DNA of 64,000 nt, from positions 1-64,000 of the forward strand of contig NZ_JASDCF010000017.1 in NCBI RefSeq assembly GCF_030408035.1. Reading direction: 5' to 3'. Positions 34,726 through 43,561 of the stretch are shown here, in pieces; the stretch's first letter is position 1, and each line of letters opens with the position of its first letter. Under the pieces are notes generated by a model, which saw only the letters and a program-made list of their open reading frames with translations, was not told where the DNA came from and made no database searches. The translations under genes were made by a program, and so were the position numbers. The DNA comes from Psychrobacter sp. APC 3426 (GTDB taxonomy: Bacteria; Pseudomonadota; Gammaproteobacteria; Pseudomonadales; Moraxellaceae).

Positions 34726-34956
34726 ATGACTGAAGAAAATACACCGGAAGAAAAGCGCAAAATCGTTAATAAGTTTTTGATGACGCTTACCAAAGAACAG
34801 CCCCAAATGTATTATGCAACGACCTCTGAAATCTCTCGTATCATCCATACGATGATAAAAGAACATACCAATCGTTTGTCGGTAGAAGAGCAAGCGCTCG
34901 TTAGAAATATGACTATTGAAGAAATTGAAGCTTTGCTAGGTTTTCATTCTCGATAG
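34726..34956 (+). CDS. Small conserved-looking hypothetical protein, 76 residues
   Basis: A short acidic and helical cytoplasmic protein beginning MTEENTPEEKRKIVNKFLMT and ending IEEIEALLGFHSR. It has no cysteine, signal peptide or membrane segment. Two or three amphipathic helices are predicted from the spacing of hydrophobic residues (IVNKFLMTL, ISRIIHTMIKEH, VEEQALVRNMTIEEIEALL). The coding claim rests on a good AGGAGA ribosome binding site at the right distance from ATG 34726, its own terminator, and absence of a competing frame. I do not recognise a family. It stands divergent from nnrS, but no functional link is visible. Confidence 0.7.
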   Translation: MTEENTPEEKRKIVNKFLMTLTKEQPQMYYATTSEISRIIHTMIKEHTNRLSVEEQALVRNMTIEEIEALLGFHSR

Positions 34957-35002
34957 CATATTTTTAGATAAAGCAATCCACAATGACATGTGACGCTCAC
35001 AA

Positions 35003-35031
35003 AAAAAGACCGCTATAAAAGCGGTCTTTTT
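35003..35031. terminator. Bidirectional terminator
   Basis: The perfect stem AAAAAGACCGCT / AGCGGTCTTTTT has a 5-nt loop. It is shared by the small hypothetical gene and the converging aldehyde dehydrogenase gene. Confidence 0.9.
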
Positions 35032-35072
35032 CATACGTGTTAATTAAGTTTAGTATTATTAAAACGGCTCAA

Positions 35073-36548
35073 TTAGAACGGATATTGACGCGGTTCGTTT
35101 TGCATTGATATCCAATGCGTTCTGGTAAATTCTTCAAGTATCCACTCACCATTAAAGCGACCAATACCTGAGTTTTTCTCGCCACCAAATGGCATATTGC
35201 TCTCATCGTTCACTGAGATATCATTAATATGGGTCATGCCCGCTCTGATACCACGAGCAAAGCGCAGACCTTTTTGCATATCTGCTGTAAATACCGCACT
35301 AGATAGACCGTACATGGAGTCATTGGCTATCGATAACGCATCATTCTCATCTTTGGCACGGATGATACCGACTAATGGTCCGAACACCTCATTACGTGAC
35401 AAATCCATCTCACGAGTGACTTCAGTAAAGATGTGCGGCGGTACTACCTGACCTTTTATCTCACCACTCAAAATCATTTTGGCACCTTCTTCCTGTGCTT
35501 TAGCGATTTTTTCTTTCAGCGATTTGACTTGTTTTTCATTAATGATTGGACCGACTGCCGTATCTTGCTTGTTCGGATCACCGACGTTTAAGGTTTTAAC
35601 ATGAGCTAAGAAGCGCTCTACGAAGTCATCATAAATCTTGTCTTCAACGATAATACGGTTGATAGCGAGACAGATTTGACCTTGATGCAGGAACTTACCA
35701 AAGGCTGCGGCTTTTACCGCTTGCTCAATATCCGCGTCTTTTAATACCACAAATGGACTATTACCGCCGAGCTCAAGCGCAACTTGCTTGATGTAGTCGC
35801 CTCCATTGGCCAGCTCGCCAATATGTTTACCGACTGAAGTTGAACCGGTAAATGATACAAAGCTTGGAATATCATGAGTGACGATGGCGTCCCCTATTTC
35901 ACTACCAGCACCAACGACGACGTTGAGCAGTCCTTTTGGCAGACCCGCTTCTTCGAATACTTTTGCTAACAACAAACCACCGGTAATAGGTGTGTCACTT
36001 GCAGGCTTGAGTACGACCGCGTTACCAAGTGCTAATGCAGGCGCGATAGAACGCTGGGTAAGATGTAGCGGAAAGTTCCATGGGCTAATAACGGCTACGA
36101 CACCGATTGGCTCACGGTAAACGAAGTTTTCTTTGCCAGGCGTGTTTGACACGCGAATCTCACCATGGACGCGGTTAGGAAAGCTTGCAGCTTCAAGTGT
36201 AATCGCACGCGCACTACCGAACTCCACCATTGCTTTGATACGCGTACTGCCCGACTCCTTAATGAGCCAATCGACAATCTCGTCTTGACGCTGATCTAAG
36301 ACATTGACGACGTTATACATTAAACCGGCGCGCTCGGCTGGCGTCTTTTGCGCCCATTCTTTTTGTGCCGCATTTGCCGCTTGATAGGCTTCATCAAGCT
36401 GCTTACTGGTAGCCTGTTTAATCTCGACCAGCGTGTCGCCATTATATGGATTGACATTAGTATTGATGCTGTCATCTTGTCCGCTCTGCCACTCACCTGC
36501 AATATACTGCAAATGAAAGTCGCTATAGGCATTGTTATTGGTTGTCAT
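35073..36548 (-). CDS. NAD(P)-dependent aldehyde dehydrogenase, benzaldehyde/vanillin type
   Basis: The 491-residue aldehyde dehydrogenase oxidises an aldehyde to the acid. Catalytic residues are all visible: Asn158 in SPWNFPLH, the NAD site [13 protein letters not shown] near 231-243, Glu259 in ALELGGNSP, and nucleophile Cys293 in [11 protein letters not shown]. The C-terminal [20 protein letters not shown] and WISMQ segments are typical of the benzaldehyde/vanillin dehydrogenase branch. The actual substrate is unknown. It diverges from the TetR gene across a 460-base spacer containing one copy of the TAGACGACYGGTCTA palindrome, which suggests it belongs to the same electrophile-responsive regulon as the genes from 38006 to 42065. 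Confidence 0.9.
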   Translation of the reverse strand: MTTNNNAYSDFHLQYIAGEWQSGQDDSINTNVNPYNGDTLVEIKQATSKQLDEAYQAANAAQKEWAQKTPAERAGLMYNVVNVLDQRQDEIVDWLIKESGSTRIKAMVEFGSARAITLEAASFPNRVHGEIRVSNTPGKENFVYREPIGVVAVISPWNFPLHLTQRSIAPALALGNAVVLKPASDTPITGGLLLAKVFEEAGLPKGLLNVVVGAGSEIGDAIVTHDIPSFVSFTGSTSVGKHIGELANGGDYIKQVALELGGNSPFVVLKDADIEQAVKAAAFGKFLHQGQICLAINRIIVEDKIYDDFVERFLAHVKTLNVGDPNKQDTAVGPIINEKQVKSLKEKIAKAQEEGAKMILSGEIKGQVVPPHIFTEVTREMDLSRNEVFGPLVGIIRAKDENDALSIANDSMYGLSSAVFTADMQKGLRFARGIRAGMTHINDISVNDESNMPFGGEKNSGIGRFNGEWILEEFTRTHWISMQNEPRQYPF

Positions 36549-36708
36549 AACTACTATCCTTAATTAGTTGTGATAATTGTTAGTGTGATGTTAGTTAAAA
36601 TTATTCTTTATAAAATATTTTGCGAAAATCATAAAAAAGCGCTAGCAAGATTCTAGACTATATACCTTATATAGACGATAAAGCTATTAAGTTAGAAACC
36701 AAGCTTGC

Positions 36709-36723
36709 TAGACGACTGGTCTA
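36709..36723. promoter_or_regulatory. Operator palindrome, copy 1
   Basis: The 15 bases TAGACGACTGGTCTA have inverted half-sites TAGAC/GTCTA. They match the copy at 37891-37905 except at one central position. The site is about 160 bases upstream of the aldehyde dehydrogenase start and 285 upstream of the TetR start. The half-sites resemble those I recall for NemR-type regulators, unverified. Confidence 0.7.
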
Positions 36724-36802
36724 ATGGTAACATAGACGGTAGATAAAACAAGACTGCTTCGGCCTTAAACATTGTTGATAAAACGTAACGTCATAACCTA
36801 GC

Positions 36803-36860
36803 CATCTATATTTTTAAGAACGACCCTTTATATAAAGAGTCGTTCTTAAAAGTATAGATG
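36803..36860. repeat. 58-bp imperfect palindrome without spacer
   Basis: Two 29-base arms meet at 36831/36832 and match at 27 of 29 positions. The core is TTAAGAACGAC...GTCGTTCTTAA and the outer ends are CATCTATA/TATAGATG. No T-run flanks it, and it lies between divergent promoters rather than at a gene end, so a terminator role is unlikely. A mobile-element remnant or large operator are alternatives. Confidence 0.8.
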
Positions 36861-37008
36861 TGCACGCAATGGCTTTGACTCAAATTCACACTTATGATTA
36901 GCACTCATCAATAATTATTAATGATTTGTAATCACTGCTAATTATTATGTTTTAACCATACATCACTTATTTTAATAAACAATAAAAGACTAGGAGGGCA
37001 TTACTATT

Positions 37009-37611
37009 ATGTCTGCTAATGCAACCACAATTCCACCTGATACCAAGACCCATCTTTTAGAAGTAGGCTATCAGCTTATTGCTAAAAAGGGCTTTACCGC
37101 TGTTGGCATCAAACAAATTTTAGACACAGCAGGTATTCCAAAAGGCTCTTTTTATCACTACTTTGCGTCAAAAGAAGCCTTTGGCGAAGCCATTATCACG
37201 CATTATTTTGAAAATTATAAAATGCGACTAGAGACTATTGGCGCACAAGACGTCAGTTCTCAGCAAAAGCTCTATGACTACTTCCAAGGCTGGTATGACA
37301 CTCAGCAAAATGGCTGTGATCATGAGAAGTGCTTAGTCGTCAAGCTCAGTGCTGAGGTTGCTGACATGTCAGAGCCGATGCGTATCGCTTTAAATGCCGG
37401 TTATCAACAAATCATTACATGGCTCGCCGAACAAATCAAAGCTGGCTGGTCAGATAATTCAGTACCGCAACCTGATAATATCGCTGCAGAAAGCATGGCG
37501 AAACGTTGGTACTTTGCATGGCTTGGTGCCAGTTTGATTGCTAAAATCAGTCAAACCAATACGCCACTTGCAGAAGTATGGCAGATGACGACTACTGAGA
37601 TGGGCCGCTAG
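37009..37611 (+). CDS. TetR/AcrR-family repressor, NemR-like context
   Basis: The 200-residue regulator has an N-terminal TetR HTH: THLLEVGYQLIAKKGFTAVG, IKQILDTAGIPKGSFYHYF, ASKEAFGEAIITHYF (about 12-60). The ligand-binding domain contains CDHEKCLVVKLSAEVADMS with two cysteines four residues apart that could sense electrophiles, as cysteines do in NemR. A strong AGGAGGG precedes ATG 37009. Upstream lies the divergent aldehyde dehydrogenase; downstream, after a hairpin and a second operator copy, are four carbonyl/electrophile detoxification genes. Repression of both flanking units is inferred from the two matching palindromes. The ligand is unknown. Confidence 0.88.
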   Translation: MSANATTIPPDTKTHLLEVGYQLIAKKGFTAVGIKQILDTAGIPKGSFYHYFASKEAFGEAIITHYFENYKMRLETIGAQDVSSQQKLYDYFQGWYDTQQNGCDHEKCLVVKLSAEVADMSEPMRIALNAGYQQIITWLAEQIKAGWSDNSVPQPDNIAAESMAKRWYFAWLGASLIAKISQTNTPLAEVWQMTTTEMGR

Positions 37612-37815
37612 TAGCGGCTTTTTGCCTCTATACCTAGCTCTTTTTTCTACTTAACTTGATTTTGTAAAAGTATTTTTAAGACTTACTATCTTTTAGACAT
37701 CTTTTTTTATTTGTCTCCGGTCACCTAACTTTGGCTCCACCTAAGCCATTCTCAAAATAATCAAGTAGCGCTTAACAGCATATGTGCTATCAGGGTTTCA
37801 CAATAATTTCTGCAC

Positions 37816-37840
37816 GAAGGTTTTCGCCTTCTCGTTTTTA
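37816..37840 (+). terminator. Possible terminator of the TetR gene
   Basis: The short stem GAAGG / CCTTC (37816-37831) has a 6-nt loop, then TCGTTTTTA. It is weaker than the other terminators here and lies about 200 bases after the stop codon. The rest of the 37612-38005 spacer is AT-rich and otherwise holds only the operator. Confidence 0.45.
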
Positions 37841-37890
37841 TACTCGGTTTCGCATAAACTATAAATATACGAGATTTTTGTAAATAGCTC

Positions 37891-37905
37891 TAGACGACCG
37901 GTCTA
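37891..37905. promoter_or_regulatory. Operator palindrome, copy 2, upstream of the detoxification genes
   Basis: TAGACGACCGGTCTA lies 100 bases before the alcohol dehydrogenase start and immediately upstream of a TACAAT -10-like hexamer at 37913-37918. A repressor bound here would cover the -35/spacer region. It differs from copy 1 at one base. Confidence 0.75.
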
Positions 37906-38005
37906 ATTAATGTACAATGCCCACATACACAAAAGCGAACTTGATAATTTTCAGTCCGTTTACAACTCATATACTCAGTAGCATTCAATAGATTTTAGGA
38001 ACTTT

Positions 38006-39223
38006 ATGAAAAACTTTCAATATTACAATCCAGTACGTATCGTCTTCGGTGAAGGTCAAATCGCACAGCTATCAGATTTAGTACCTAGCGATGCAAAAGT
38101 GCTCATTACTTATGGTGGCGGTTCGGCTGAACGTACAGGTACTTTAGATGAAGTTAGAACTGCACTAGCAGCAAGTGGTAGCCGCGAAGTCTTTGAGTTT
38201 GGCGGTATTGAGCCAAACCCTGAGTTCAATACTTTGCTTAAAGCTGCTGATATGGTTAATGAGCATAATATTGATTTCTTATTAGCCGTTGGCGGTGGTT
38301 CAGTCATTGATGGTAGTAAATTTGTCGCACTCGTATCGTCACTCACTGAACAAGATGGCTCAGTTTCACGTGATAAAGCATGGGATGCGCTAACCAGCTA
38401 TACCAGAAGTATAGACTCTGCAATTGATTTGGGCGCAGTACTGACTATTCCAGCAACAGGTTCAGAGATGAATTCCGGCGGCGTGGTCAACCACAGCGAA
38501 CGTCAAGCAAAACTACCCTTTGGTAACCCACTCGCCTTCCCTAAATTCTCAATTTTGGATCCTACTAAGACGCTAACTTTGCCTGAACGTCAGGTAATGA
38601 ATGGTGTTGCGGATGCCTTTGTCCACGTGATGGAACAATACCTGACTTACCCAGTCAATGCGAAAGTACAAGATGCCTTCGCTGAGAGCTTACTTAAGAT
38701 TTTGATTGAAGAAGGCGCAGCGGTTAAAGCTGACCCAGAGAATTTAGAAACACGTAAGAACATTATGTGGACAGCTACCATGGCTCTTAATGGCCTGATT
38801 GGCACTGGTGTACCACAAGATTGGACGACACACATGGTTGGTCATGAATTAACGTCATTACATAGCATTGACCATGCCCGTACGCTTACCATTCTATTGC
38901 CATCGGTAATGCGTGAGCTCAAAGAAAGCAAAAAAGACAAGTTGCTTCAATATGCCCGTAACGTTTGGGCTATCGATAGCAATACTGATACAAAACAAGA
39001 CGACGACAGCATCATTGAGACTGCTATCGTTAAGACTGAGAACTTCTTCCGTAGCCTTGGCCTACCAGTCAGCTTAGCAGATGCTGAATTAGATGAGTCA
39101 GCGATTGACCCAATTATCAAGCAACTTGAAGCGCATAACATGGTAAAACTGGGCGAGCACGGTAACAATGACTTAGAAGTATCACGTCGTATCTTAGAGC
39201 GTTCGTTAACCAGTGTGGCTTGA
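38006..39223 (+). CDS. yqhD: Iron-containing alcohol dehydrogenase, YqhD type (aldehyde reductase)
   Basis: YqhD reduces many toxic aldehydes (acrolein, malondialdehyde, methylglyoxal-type) with NADPH. The 405-residue protein starts MKNFQYYNPVRIVFGEGQI, has the nucleotide motif GGGSVIDGSKF at about 96-106, TIPATGSEMNSGGVV, and metal ligands Asp203 and His207 (VADAFVHVME), His276 and His290 (HMVGHELTSLHSIDHARTL). These match YqhD rather than FucO-like enzymes. It is the first gene after the second operator and leads a run of four same-strand genes with spacings of 203, 231 and 50 bases. A GGAAC ribosome binding site precedes the start. Confidence 0.92.
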   Translation: MKNFQYYNPVRIVFGEGQIAQLSDLVPSDAKVLITYGGGSAERTGTLDEVRTALAASGSREVFEFGGIEPNPEFNTLLKAADMVNEHNIDFLLAVGGGSVIDGSKFVALVSSLTEQDGSVSRDKAWDALTSYTRSIDSAIDLGAVLTIPATGSEMNSGGVVNHSERQAKLPFGNPLAFPKFSILDPTKTLTLPERQVMNGVADAFVHVMEQYLTYPVNAKVQDAFAESLLKILIEEGAAVKADPENLETRKNIMWTATMALNGLIGTGVPQDWTTHMVGHELTSLHSIDHARTLTILLPSVMRELKESKKDKLLQYARNVWAIDSNTDTKQDDDSIIETAIVKTENFFRSLGLPVSLADAELDESAIDPIIKQLEAHNMVKLGEHGNNDLEVSRRILERSLTSVA

Positions 39224-39426
39224 TAGTAGTAGAGTCTTTTAGAAGCTGTAATCTGAGAATATAAGCCCATAAAAATAATAACTTTATATAAAACAGCAGC
39301 TTTGCTTATTTTTTTATTATTAGTAGCCATTCACTGTTGAGTGACTGCTAACTTTAAAACCTATACTCTAAAACCAAAACTATACTTTAAAACCTTAAAT
39401 CAATAAATAAAATAAGGATTATTAAA

Positions 39427-40476
39427 ATGAGCTTTGATAAACAACAAAATCAAAAAATAAACCGTCAAATTAAATTGGCCAGTCGCCCTCACGGTGAACC
39501 AACATCTGAAAACTTTGACATGACCACCAGCGATATCCCAACGCCAAATGACAACGAAATGCTATTACGTACTGTCTATTTATCACTAGACCCGTACATG
39601 CGTGGACGTATGAGCGATGCAAAAAGCTATGCCGATCCCTTAGAAGTTGGTGATGTGATGATGGGCGCAACAGTTGCTCAAGTCGTTGAATCTAATCTTG
39701 ATAAATTTGCCGTCGGTGACTTGGTGGTATCAAATTCAGGCTGGCAGGATTATAGCCTCAGTGATGGGATAGGCGTGCTGAAATTAGATAAAGATATGCC
39801 AAACCCTTCTTATGGCTTAGGCGTATTGGGTATGCCTGGCTTTACCGGTTATATGGGGTTGACTGATATCGGTAAACCACAAAAAGGTGAGACGCTGGTC
39901 GTCGCTGCTGCAACCGGTCCTGTTGGCGCAACGGTTGGTCAAGTTGGTAATCAATATGGCGTACGCACCGTTGGTATCGCAGGTGGTAAAGAAAAATGCG
40001 ACTTCGCTGTTAATGAGCTAGGCTTTGATGTTTGTATTGACCATAAAGCGGACGACTTTGCTGAACAATTAAAAGCTGCTTGCCCAGATGGTATCGATAT
40101 CTATTACGAAAACGTCGGCGGTAAAGTATTTGACGCGGTCATGCCATTATTAAATGCTCATGCACGTATTCCAGTGTGCGGTCTGGTCTCTCAATACAAC
40201 GCGACTGAACTGCCTGATGGTAAAGACCGTTTGAGTGTATTAATGGGTCAAGTATTGGCCAACCGTCTAACCATCAAAGGCTTTATCATCTTTGAAGAGT
40301 ATGGCGATCATTTCCCAGAGTTCCTCAAAACCATGAGCAAATGGGTAGAATCAGGTGACGTGAAAACCAAAGAATCCATCGCTGAAGGCTTAGACGATGC
40401 ACCAAATGCCTTTGTTCGTATGCTAAATGGCGATAACTTCGGTAAAACAGTGGTTAAAGTGGCTGATGTTAAATAA
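39427..40476 (+). CDS. NADP-dependent oxidoreductase, CurA/leukotriene B4 dehydrogenase-like
   Basis: This zinc-independent medium-chain reductase of 349 residues reduces the double bond of alpha,beta-unsaturated carbonyls using NADPH. Motifs: IKLASRPHGEPTSENFDM at the N-terminus, LSLDPYMRGRMSD, GMPGFTGYMGLTDIGKPQKG, the cofactor motif VVAAATGPVGATVGQVG followed by VVGIAGG-like TVGIAGGKEKC, YYENVGGKVFDAVMPLLN, and ARIPVCGLVSQYN. No structural-zinc cysteine cluster is present, as expected. It resembles E. coli YncB/CurA. Its place between YqhD and a DJ-1 protein fits a reactive-carbonyl detoxification role. AAGGAT lies upstream of the ATG. Confidence 0.9.
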   Translation: MSFDKQQNQKINRQIKLASRPHGEPTSENFDMTTSDIPTPNDNEMLLRTVYLSLDPYMRGRMSDAKSYADPLEVGDVMMGATVAQVVESNLDKFAVGDLVVSNSGWQDYSLSDGIGVLKLDKDMPNPSYGLGVLGMPGFTGYMGLTDIGKPQKGETLVVAAATGPVGATVGQVGNQYGVRTVGIAGGKEKCDFAVNELGFDVCIDHKADDFAEQLKAACPDGIDIYYENVGGKVFDAVMPLLNAHARIPVCGLVSQYNATELPDGKDRLSVLMGQVLANRLTIKGFIIFEEYGDHFPEFLKTMSKWVESGDVKTKESIAEGLDDAPNAFVRMLNGDNFGKTVVKVADVK

Positions 40477-40707
40477 TCAGTATTTTTTGACGAAATTCAA
40501 GTAAGTGATAAATAACGACTTAACAACATAATTTGTTAAGACAACCACTGAAAATGATATCTTTATTATGAATACTGTTATATGAATAAAAAGATGCTGT
40601 TAGCAGCCATTATTAATTATTAATACAAAGAACTCTAAGCTCAATTGATTAAGCATGACTGCTAACCATCAATCATTTAAAAACCACTCTAATAAAAAAG
40701 GACAACT

Positions 40708-41385
40708 ATGAATATTTTAATGGTACTAACCTCACATGATAAATTGGGCAATACTGGTAAAAAAACTGGCTTTTGGCTAGAAGAATTCGCGGCGCCTTAC
40801 TATGCTTTTCTTGATGCTGGTGTTAATGTGACCCTTGCCTCTCCTGCTGGCGGTCAGCCACCACTTGATCCTAGTAGCGATACTGAAGATGCACAAACGA
40901 AAGACACCAAGCGTTTTAAAGAAGACAGCGATGCGCAAAAGCATCTTGCTAACACCAAGAAACTTGCTGATATGAAAGTGGAAGATTTTGACTCAGTATT
41001 CTATCCTGGTGGTCACGGCCCATTATGGGATTTGGCAGTCGATAAAAACTCTATCAATTTGATTGAGACTTTCGTCAAGCAAGATAAGCCTGTTGCTTTT
41101 GTTTGTCACTCTCCTGCCGCCCTTAAAAATGTCAAGATCGATGGCGAGTATTTAGTGAAGGGCAAAACTGTGACTGGCTTTACCAACACTGAAGAAGAAG
41201 CGGTTGGCCTTACCGATGTCGTGCCATTCTTAGTAGAAAATGTACTGATAGCCAATGGCGGCAACTACGAAAAAGCTGCTGATTGGGAATCGTTTGTGGT
41301 CGAAGATGGTTTGTTGATTACCGGTCAAAACCCAGCCTCATCAGAAGAAGCAGCCAAACGTTTGATTGCTAAGCTTAAAGGCTAA
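40708..41385 (+). CDS. DJ-1/PfpI-family protein (Hsp31/glyoxalase III-like)
   Basis: A 225-residue class I glutamine amidotransferase-fold protein. The nucleophile elbow is FVCHSPAAL with Cys133-His134, the conserved acid is Glu25 in GFWLEEFAAPYY, and the signature YPGGHGPLWDL is at about 99-109. Members act as glutathione-independent glyoxalases, chaperones or deglycases; the family alone cannot decide which. Given neighbours that handle aldehydes and enones, removal of methylglyoxal-type compounds is a fair inference. It has an AAGGACAACT ribosome binding site and sits 50 bases before the glutathione transferase gene, so these two are very likely cotranscribed. Confidence 0.9.
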   Translation: MNILMVLTSHDKLGNTGKKTGFWLEEFAAPYYAFLDAGVNVTLASPAGGQPPLDPSSDTEDAQTKDTKRFKEDSDAQKHLANTKKLADMKVEDFDSVFYPGGHGPLWDLAVDKNSINLIETFVKQDKPVAFVCHSPAALKNVKIDGEYLVKGKTVTGFTNTEEEAVGLTDVVPFLVENVLIANGGNYEKAADWESFVVEDGLLITGQNPASSEEAAKRLIAKLKG

Positions 41386-41435
41386 TAGCTTCGATCAATG
41401 ACTACCATAATAGACCACGCAAAAAAGGCAACATC

Positions 41436-42065
41436 ATGATTCGCTTACATCACCTTAATCAATCTCGTTCGCTACGTACGCTTTGGCTGTTAGAAGAACT
41501 GGGTATCGCTTATGAAATCACTAGTCACCAACGTGATGCCAAAACCCATCTAGCACCAGACAGTCTAAAAGCTGTACATCCACTCGGTAAATCTCCGGTT
41601 ATCGAAATGGATGGTCAGCTATATTCTGAGTCAGGCGCAATCACTGAACTATTGATTGAACGCTTTGCACCTGAACGCTTGCGTCCTGCGATAGACAGTA
41701 GTGATTATGGCTATTACTTACAGTGGATTCATTTCGCTGAGAGCTCACTGATGTTGCCGTTACTGCTTGAGCTCTTTACCAAAAAAGCAGGCGTTGCTGA
41801 TAACGAGTTTTTAGATGGTTATATCGGTGCAGAAAAGCACAGACTGTTGAGCTATCTAAACGATGAAGTCGAAGGTAAGTCATTTATCGTTGGCAACAGA
41901 CTAAGTGGTGCTGACTTTATGCTGTCGTTTGATTTGATTATGCTGGCGAAGCGTGAAGCATTGGAAGATTATCCGCATATCAAACAATATGCGCTGCAAT
42001 TGACCAGTCTTGATAGTTACCAGCGCAGTATGCGCTTGGAAGCAAATTATGACCAGTCTATTTAG
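41436..42065 (+). CDS. Glutathione S-transferase
   Basis: The 209-residue enzyme has an N-terminal thioredoxin-like domain starting MIRLHHLNQSRSLRTLWLLE (serine/tyrosine region at the glutathione site) and HPLGKSPVIEMDGQLYSESG with the cis-proline and the conserved Glu-Ser glutathione-binding pair at about 67-69. The helical C-terminal domain includes GNRLSGADFMLSFDLIMLA. It would conjugate glutathione to electrophiles, completing the stress set controlled from the TetR locus. The last gene of the run, it ends at a bidirectional terminator. Substrate range unknown. Confidence 0.92.
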   Translation: MIRLHHLNQSRSLRTLWLLEELGIAYEITSHQRDAKTHLAPDSLKAVHPLGKSPVIEMDGQLYSESGAITELLIERFAPERLRPAIDSSDYGYYLQWIHFAESSLMLPLLLELFTKKAGVADNEFLDGYIGAEKHRLLSYLNDEVEGKSFIVGNRLSGADFMLSFDLIMLAKREALEDYPHIKQYALQLTSLDSYQRSMRLEANYDQSI

Positions 42066-42150
42066 TGGTTGTTTGCATAACGCCTTTTCTTGTATAACAC
42101 CTTAGCATTATAGCGTAGGTCAATATCAGTGCTAACTAATTGTTAAATCA

Positions 42151-42180
42151 AAAACAGCTCTAATAAGAGCTGTTTTTTTG
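42151..42180. terminator. Bidirectional terminator
   Basis: The stem AAAACAGCTC / GAGCTGTTTT has a 6-nt loop and T7 after it. It lies between the glutathione transferase gene and the converging lactone oxidase gene. Confidence 0.9.
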
Positions 42181-42220
42181 TGTGCGTAATAGAATTATAT
42201 TGCCTGTGGCTTTGGAGAAC

Positions 42221-43561
42221 CTAAAGGCTACGATTTAAAAATTTCTGCTCAAGCCAACTATTCATAAATACATTATCAGGATCGTACTCACTACGAATCT
42301 CTAAAAACCGATTGAGTTTAGGATATAGGTTTTGTAGCTCAACATGACTGAGTTTATTCACTTTACCCCAGTGCGGGCGACCCTCCCATTTTTTCATATA
42401 TTCATACAGCCATTTAAACAAAGGCTCGCATTCCATGCCTTTATACACATGAAATGACAATACCGCACAGTCCTCACCCTGAGTCGGGCTTAGCATGCCA
42501 GTCTCACCCTTATGGGTTCGCACTTCAATGGGAAAGTGCGAGCCTTTATTGTCGGCTAATAAGATATGATTGACCTCGCTGATACATTCATCAAAATCTG
42601 ACAGCTTAATAAAATACTCTGATTCGTTAAACTTCACGCCACGCGGTGTCGGAAACACTTCATAGCTATACCCTTCACGCTTGGTATTGGGAATGGAGTT
42701 GGCTGATATTTGACTGACTTTTTTGGTCAGTGACGGCTTCATCCGTGCCAATTCACACAACACATAAAAAGCACCATTAAGCGTCACCACACTGTCAAAT
42801 TGGTCTTTGGCTTTTTGTACGCCATTCATTGGTTTTGGGGCGACGACTGACAGGGTTTTTTGCTGTAATTTATTAGTGCCTGGAAACAAAAACCACTCTA
42901 AATGCCGATGAGCATGAGCAGTATCATGAAACCTTGCTAGCCCTTCTTCAAAATCAAGCACTTCGTTGCGTTCTTGCAGCCCGTATAGGTCCACGACTTT
43001 CAGCGTTAACTTGGTAAATATACCCAACATGCCAAGGCTAGCATGCAGCGCGTTGCCCAAATCATCTGTTTGCGGATTGCCGCGATGATGGGTATGCACC
43101 TCTCCTCTGCCATCTACCCACTCCCAAGCCACTACTTGATTGGCAATAGACCCTAAAGTAATTCCTGTACCATGCGTAGCAGTACTCGCAGCGCCTGCGA
43201 TGGTCTGTGCTTGCACATCACCCATATTTTCTAGTGCCAGACCATGCTCTTTTAAGGCTTCGCCGATTTCATACAGATAGGTTCCCGCATGTAGCGTTGC
43301 TAGCTTGGCCTCAGTATCTACTGAGATAAGCCCGCGCATATTATGCAGACTGATAGCAATCTCTTCTGGTTTGGCGCAGCCACTAAAAGAATGCGCAGCG
43401 CCGGTTACTCTGACGCGCTTTTTGTTTTTTCGAGCACTTTTGATAATGTCTTGTAATTCTTCTACTGAGGAAGGCGTGAGTTTTTGCTCAGGTTGTGCGG
43501 TGACATAGCCCACCCAGTTTTGCCAATCACTATTCCCTTGCCATTGTCTTAATGAAAACAT
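42221..43561 (-). CDS. D-arabinono-1,4-lactone oxidase family FAD oxidase
   Basis: The 446-residue VAO-type flavoprotein has an N-terminal FAD domain (about 15-190) containing RVRVTGAAHSFSGCA, where His57 occupies the position of the covalent-FAD histidine of AldO-type oxidases, and STATHGTGITLGSIANQV. The C-terminal ALO domain ends with GRPHWGKVNKL (the HWGK motif) and FLEIRSEYDPDNVFMNSWLE. Relatives oxidise aldonolactones or sugar alcohols with release of H2O2. There is no signal peptide. Its start overlaps the end of the upstream aldolase-like gene by 13 bases, implying translational coupling and a joint function that I cannot name. The substrate is unknown. Confidence 0.88.
   Translation of the reverse strand: MFSLRQWQGNSDWQNWVGYVTAQPEQKLTPSSVEELQDIIKSARKNKKRVRVTGAAHSFSGCAKPEEIAISLHNMRGLISVDTEAKLATLHAGTYLYEIGEALKEHGLALENMGDVQAQTIAGAASTATHGTGITLGSIANQVVAWEWVDGRGEVHTHHRGNPQTDDLGNALHASLGMLGIFTKLTLKVVDLYGLQERNEVLDFEEGLARFHDTAHAHRHLEWFLFPGTNKLQQKTLSVVAPKPMNGVQKAKDQFDSVVTLNGAFYVLCELARMKPSLTKKVSQISANSIPNTKREGYSYEVFPTPRGVKFNESEYFIKLSDFDECISEVNHILLADNKGSHFPIEVRTHKGETGMLSPTQGEDCAVLSFHVYKGMECEPLFKWLYEYMKKWEGRPHWGKVNKLSHVELQNLYPKLNRFLEIRSEYDPDNVFMNSWLEQKFLNRSL

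Larger units (their letters stand above)
36549..37008. other. Intergenic region between divergent aldehyde dehydrogenase and TetR genes
   Basis: This 460-base AT-rich spacer holds two notable elements listed separately: a TetR-type palindrome at 36709-36723 and a 58-bp palindrome at 36803-36860. A partial half-site ATAGACGATA lies near 36671. Promoters must be here, but no single -35/-10 pair stands out. The strong AGGAGGG before the regulator is at its right end. Confidence 0.5.
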
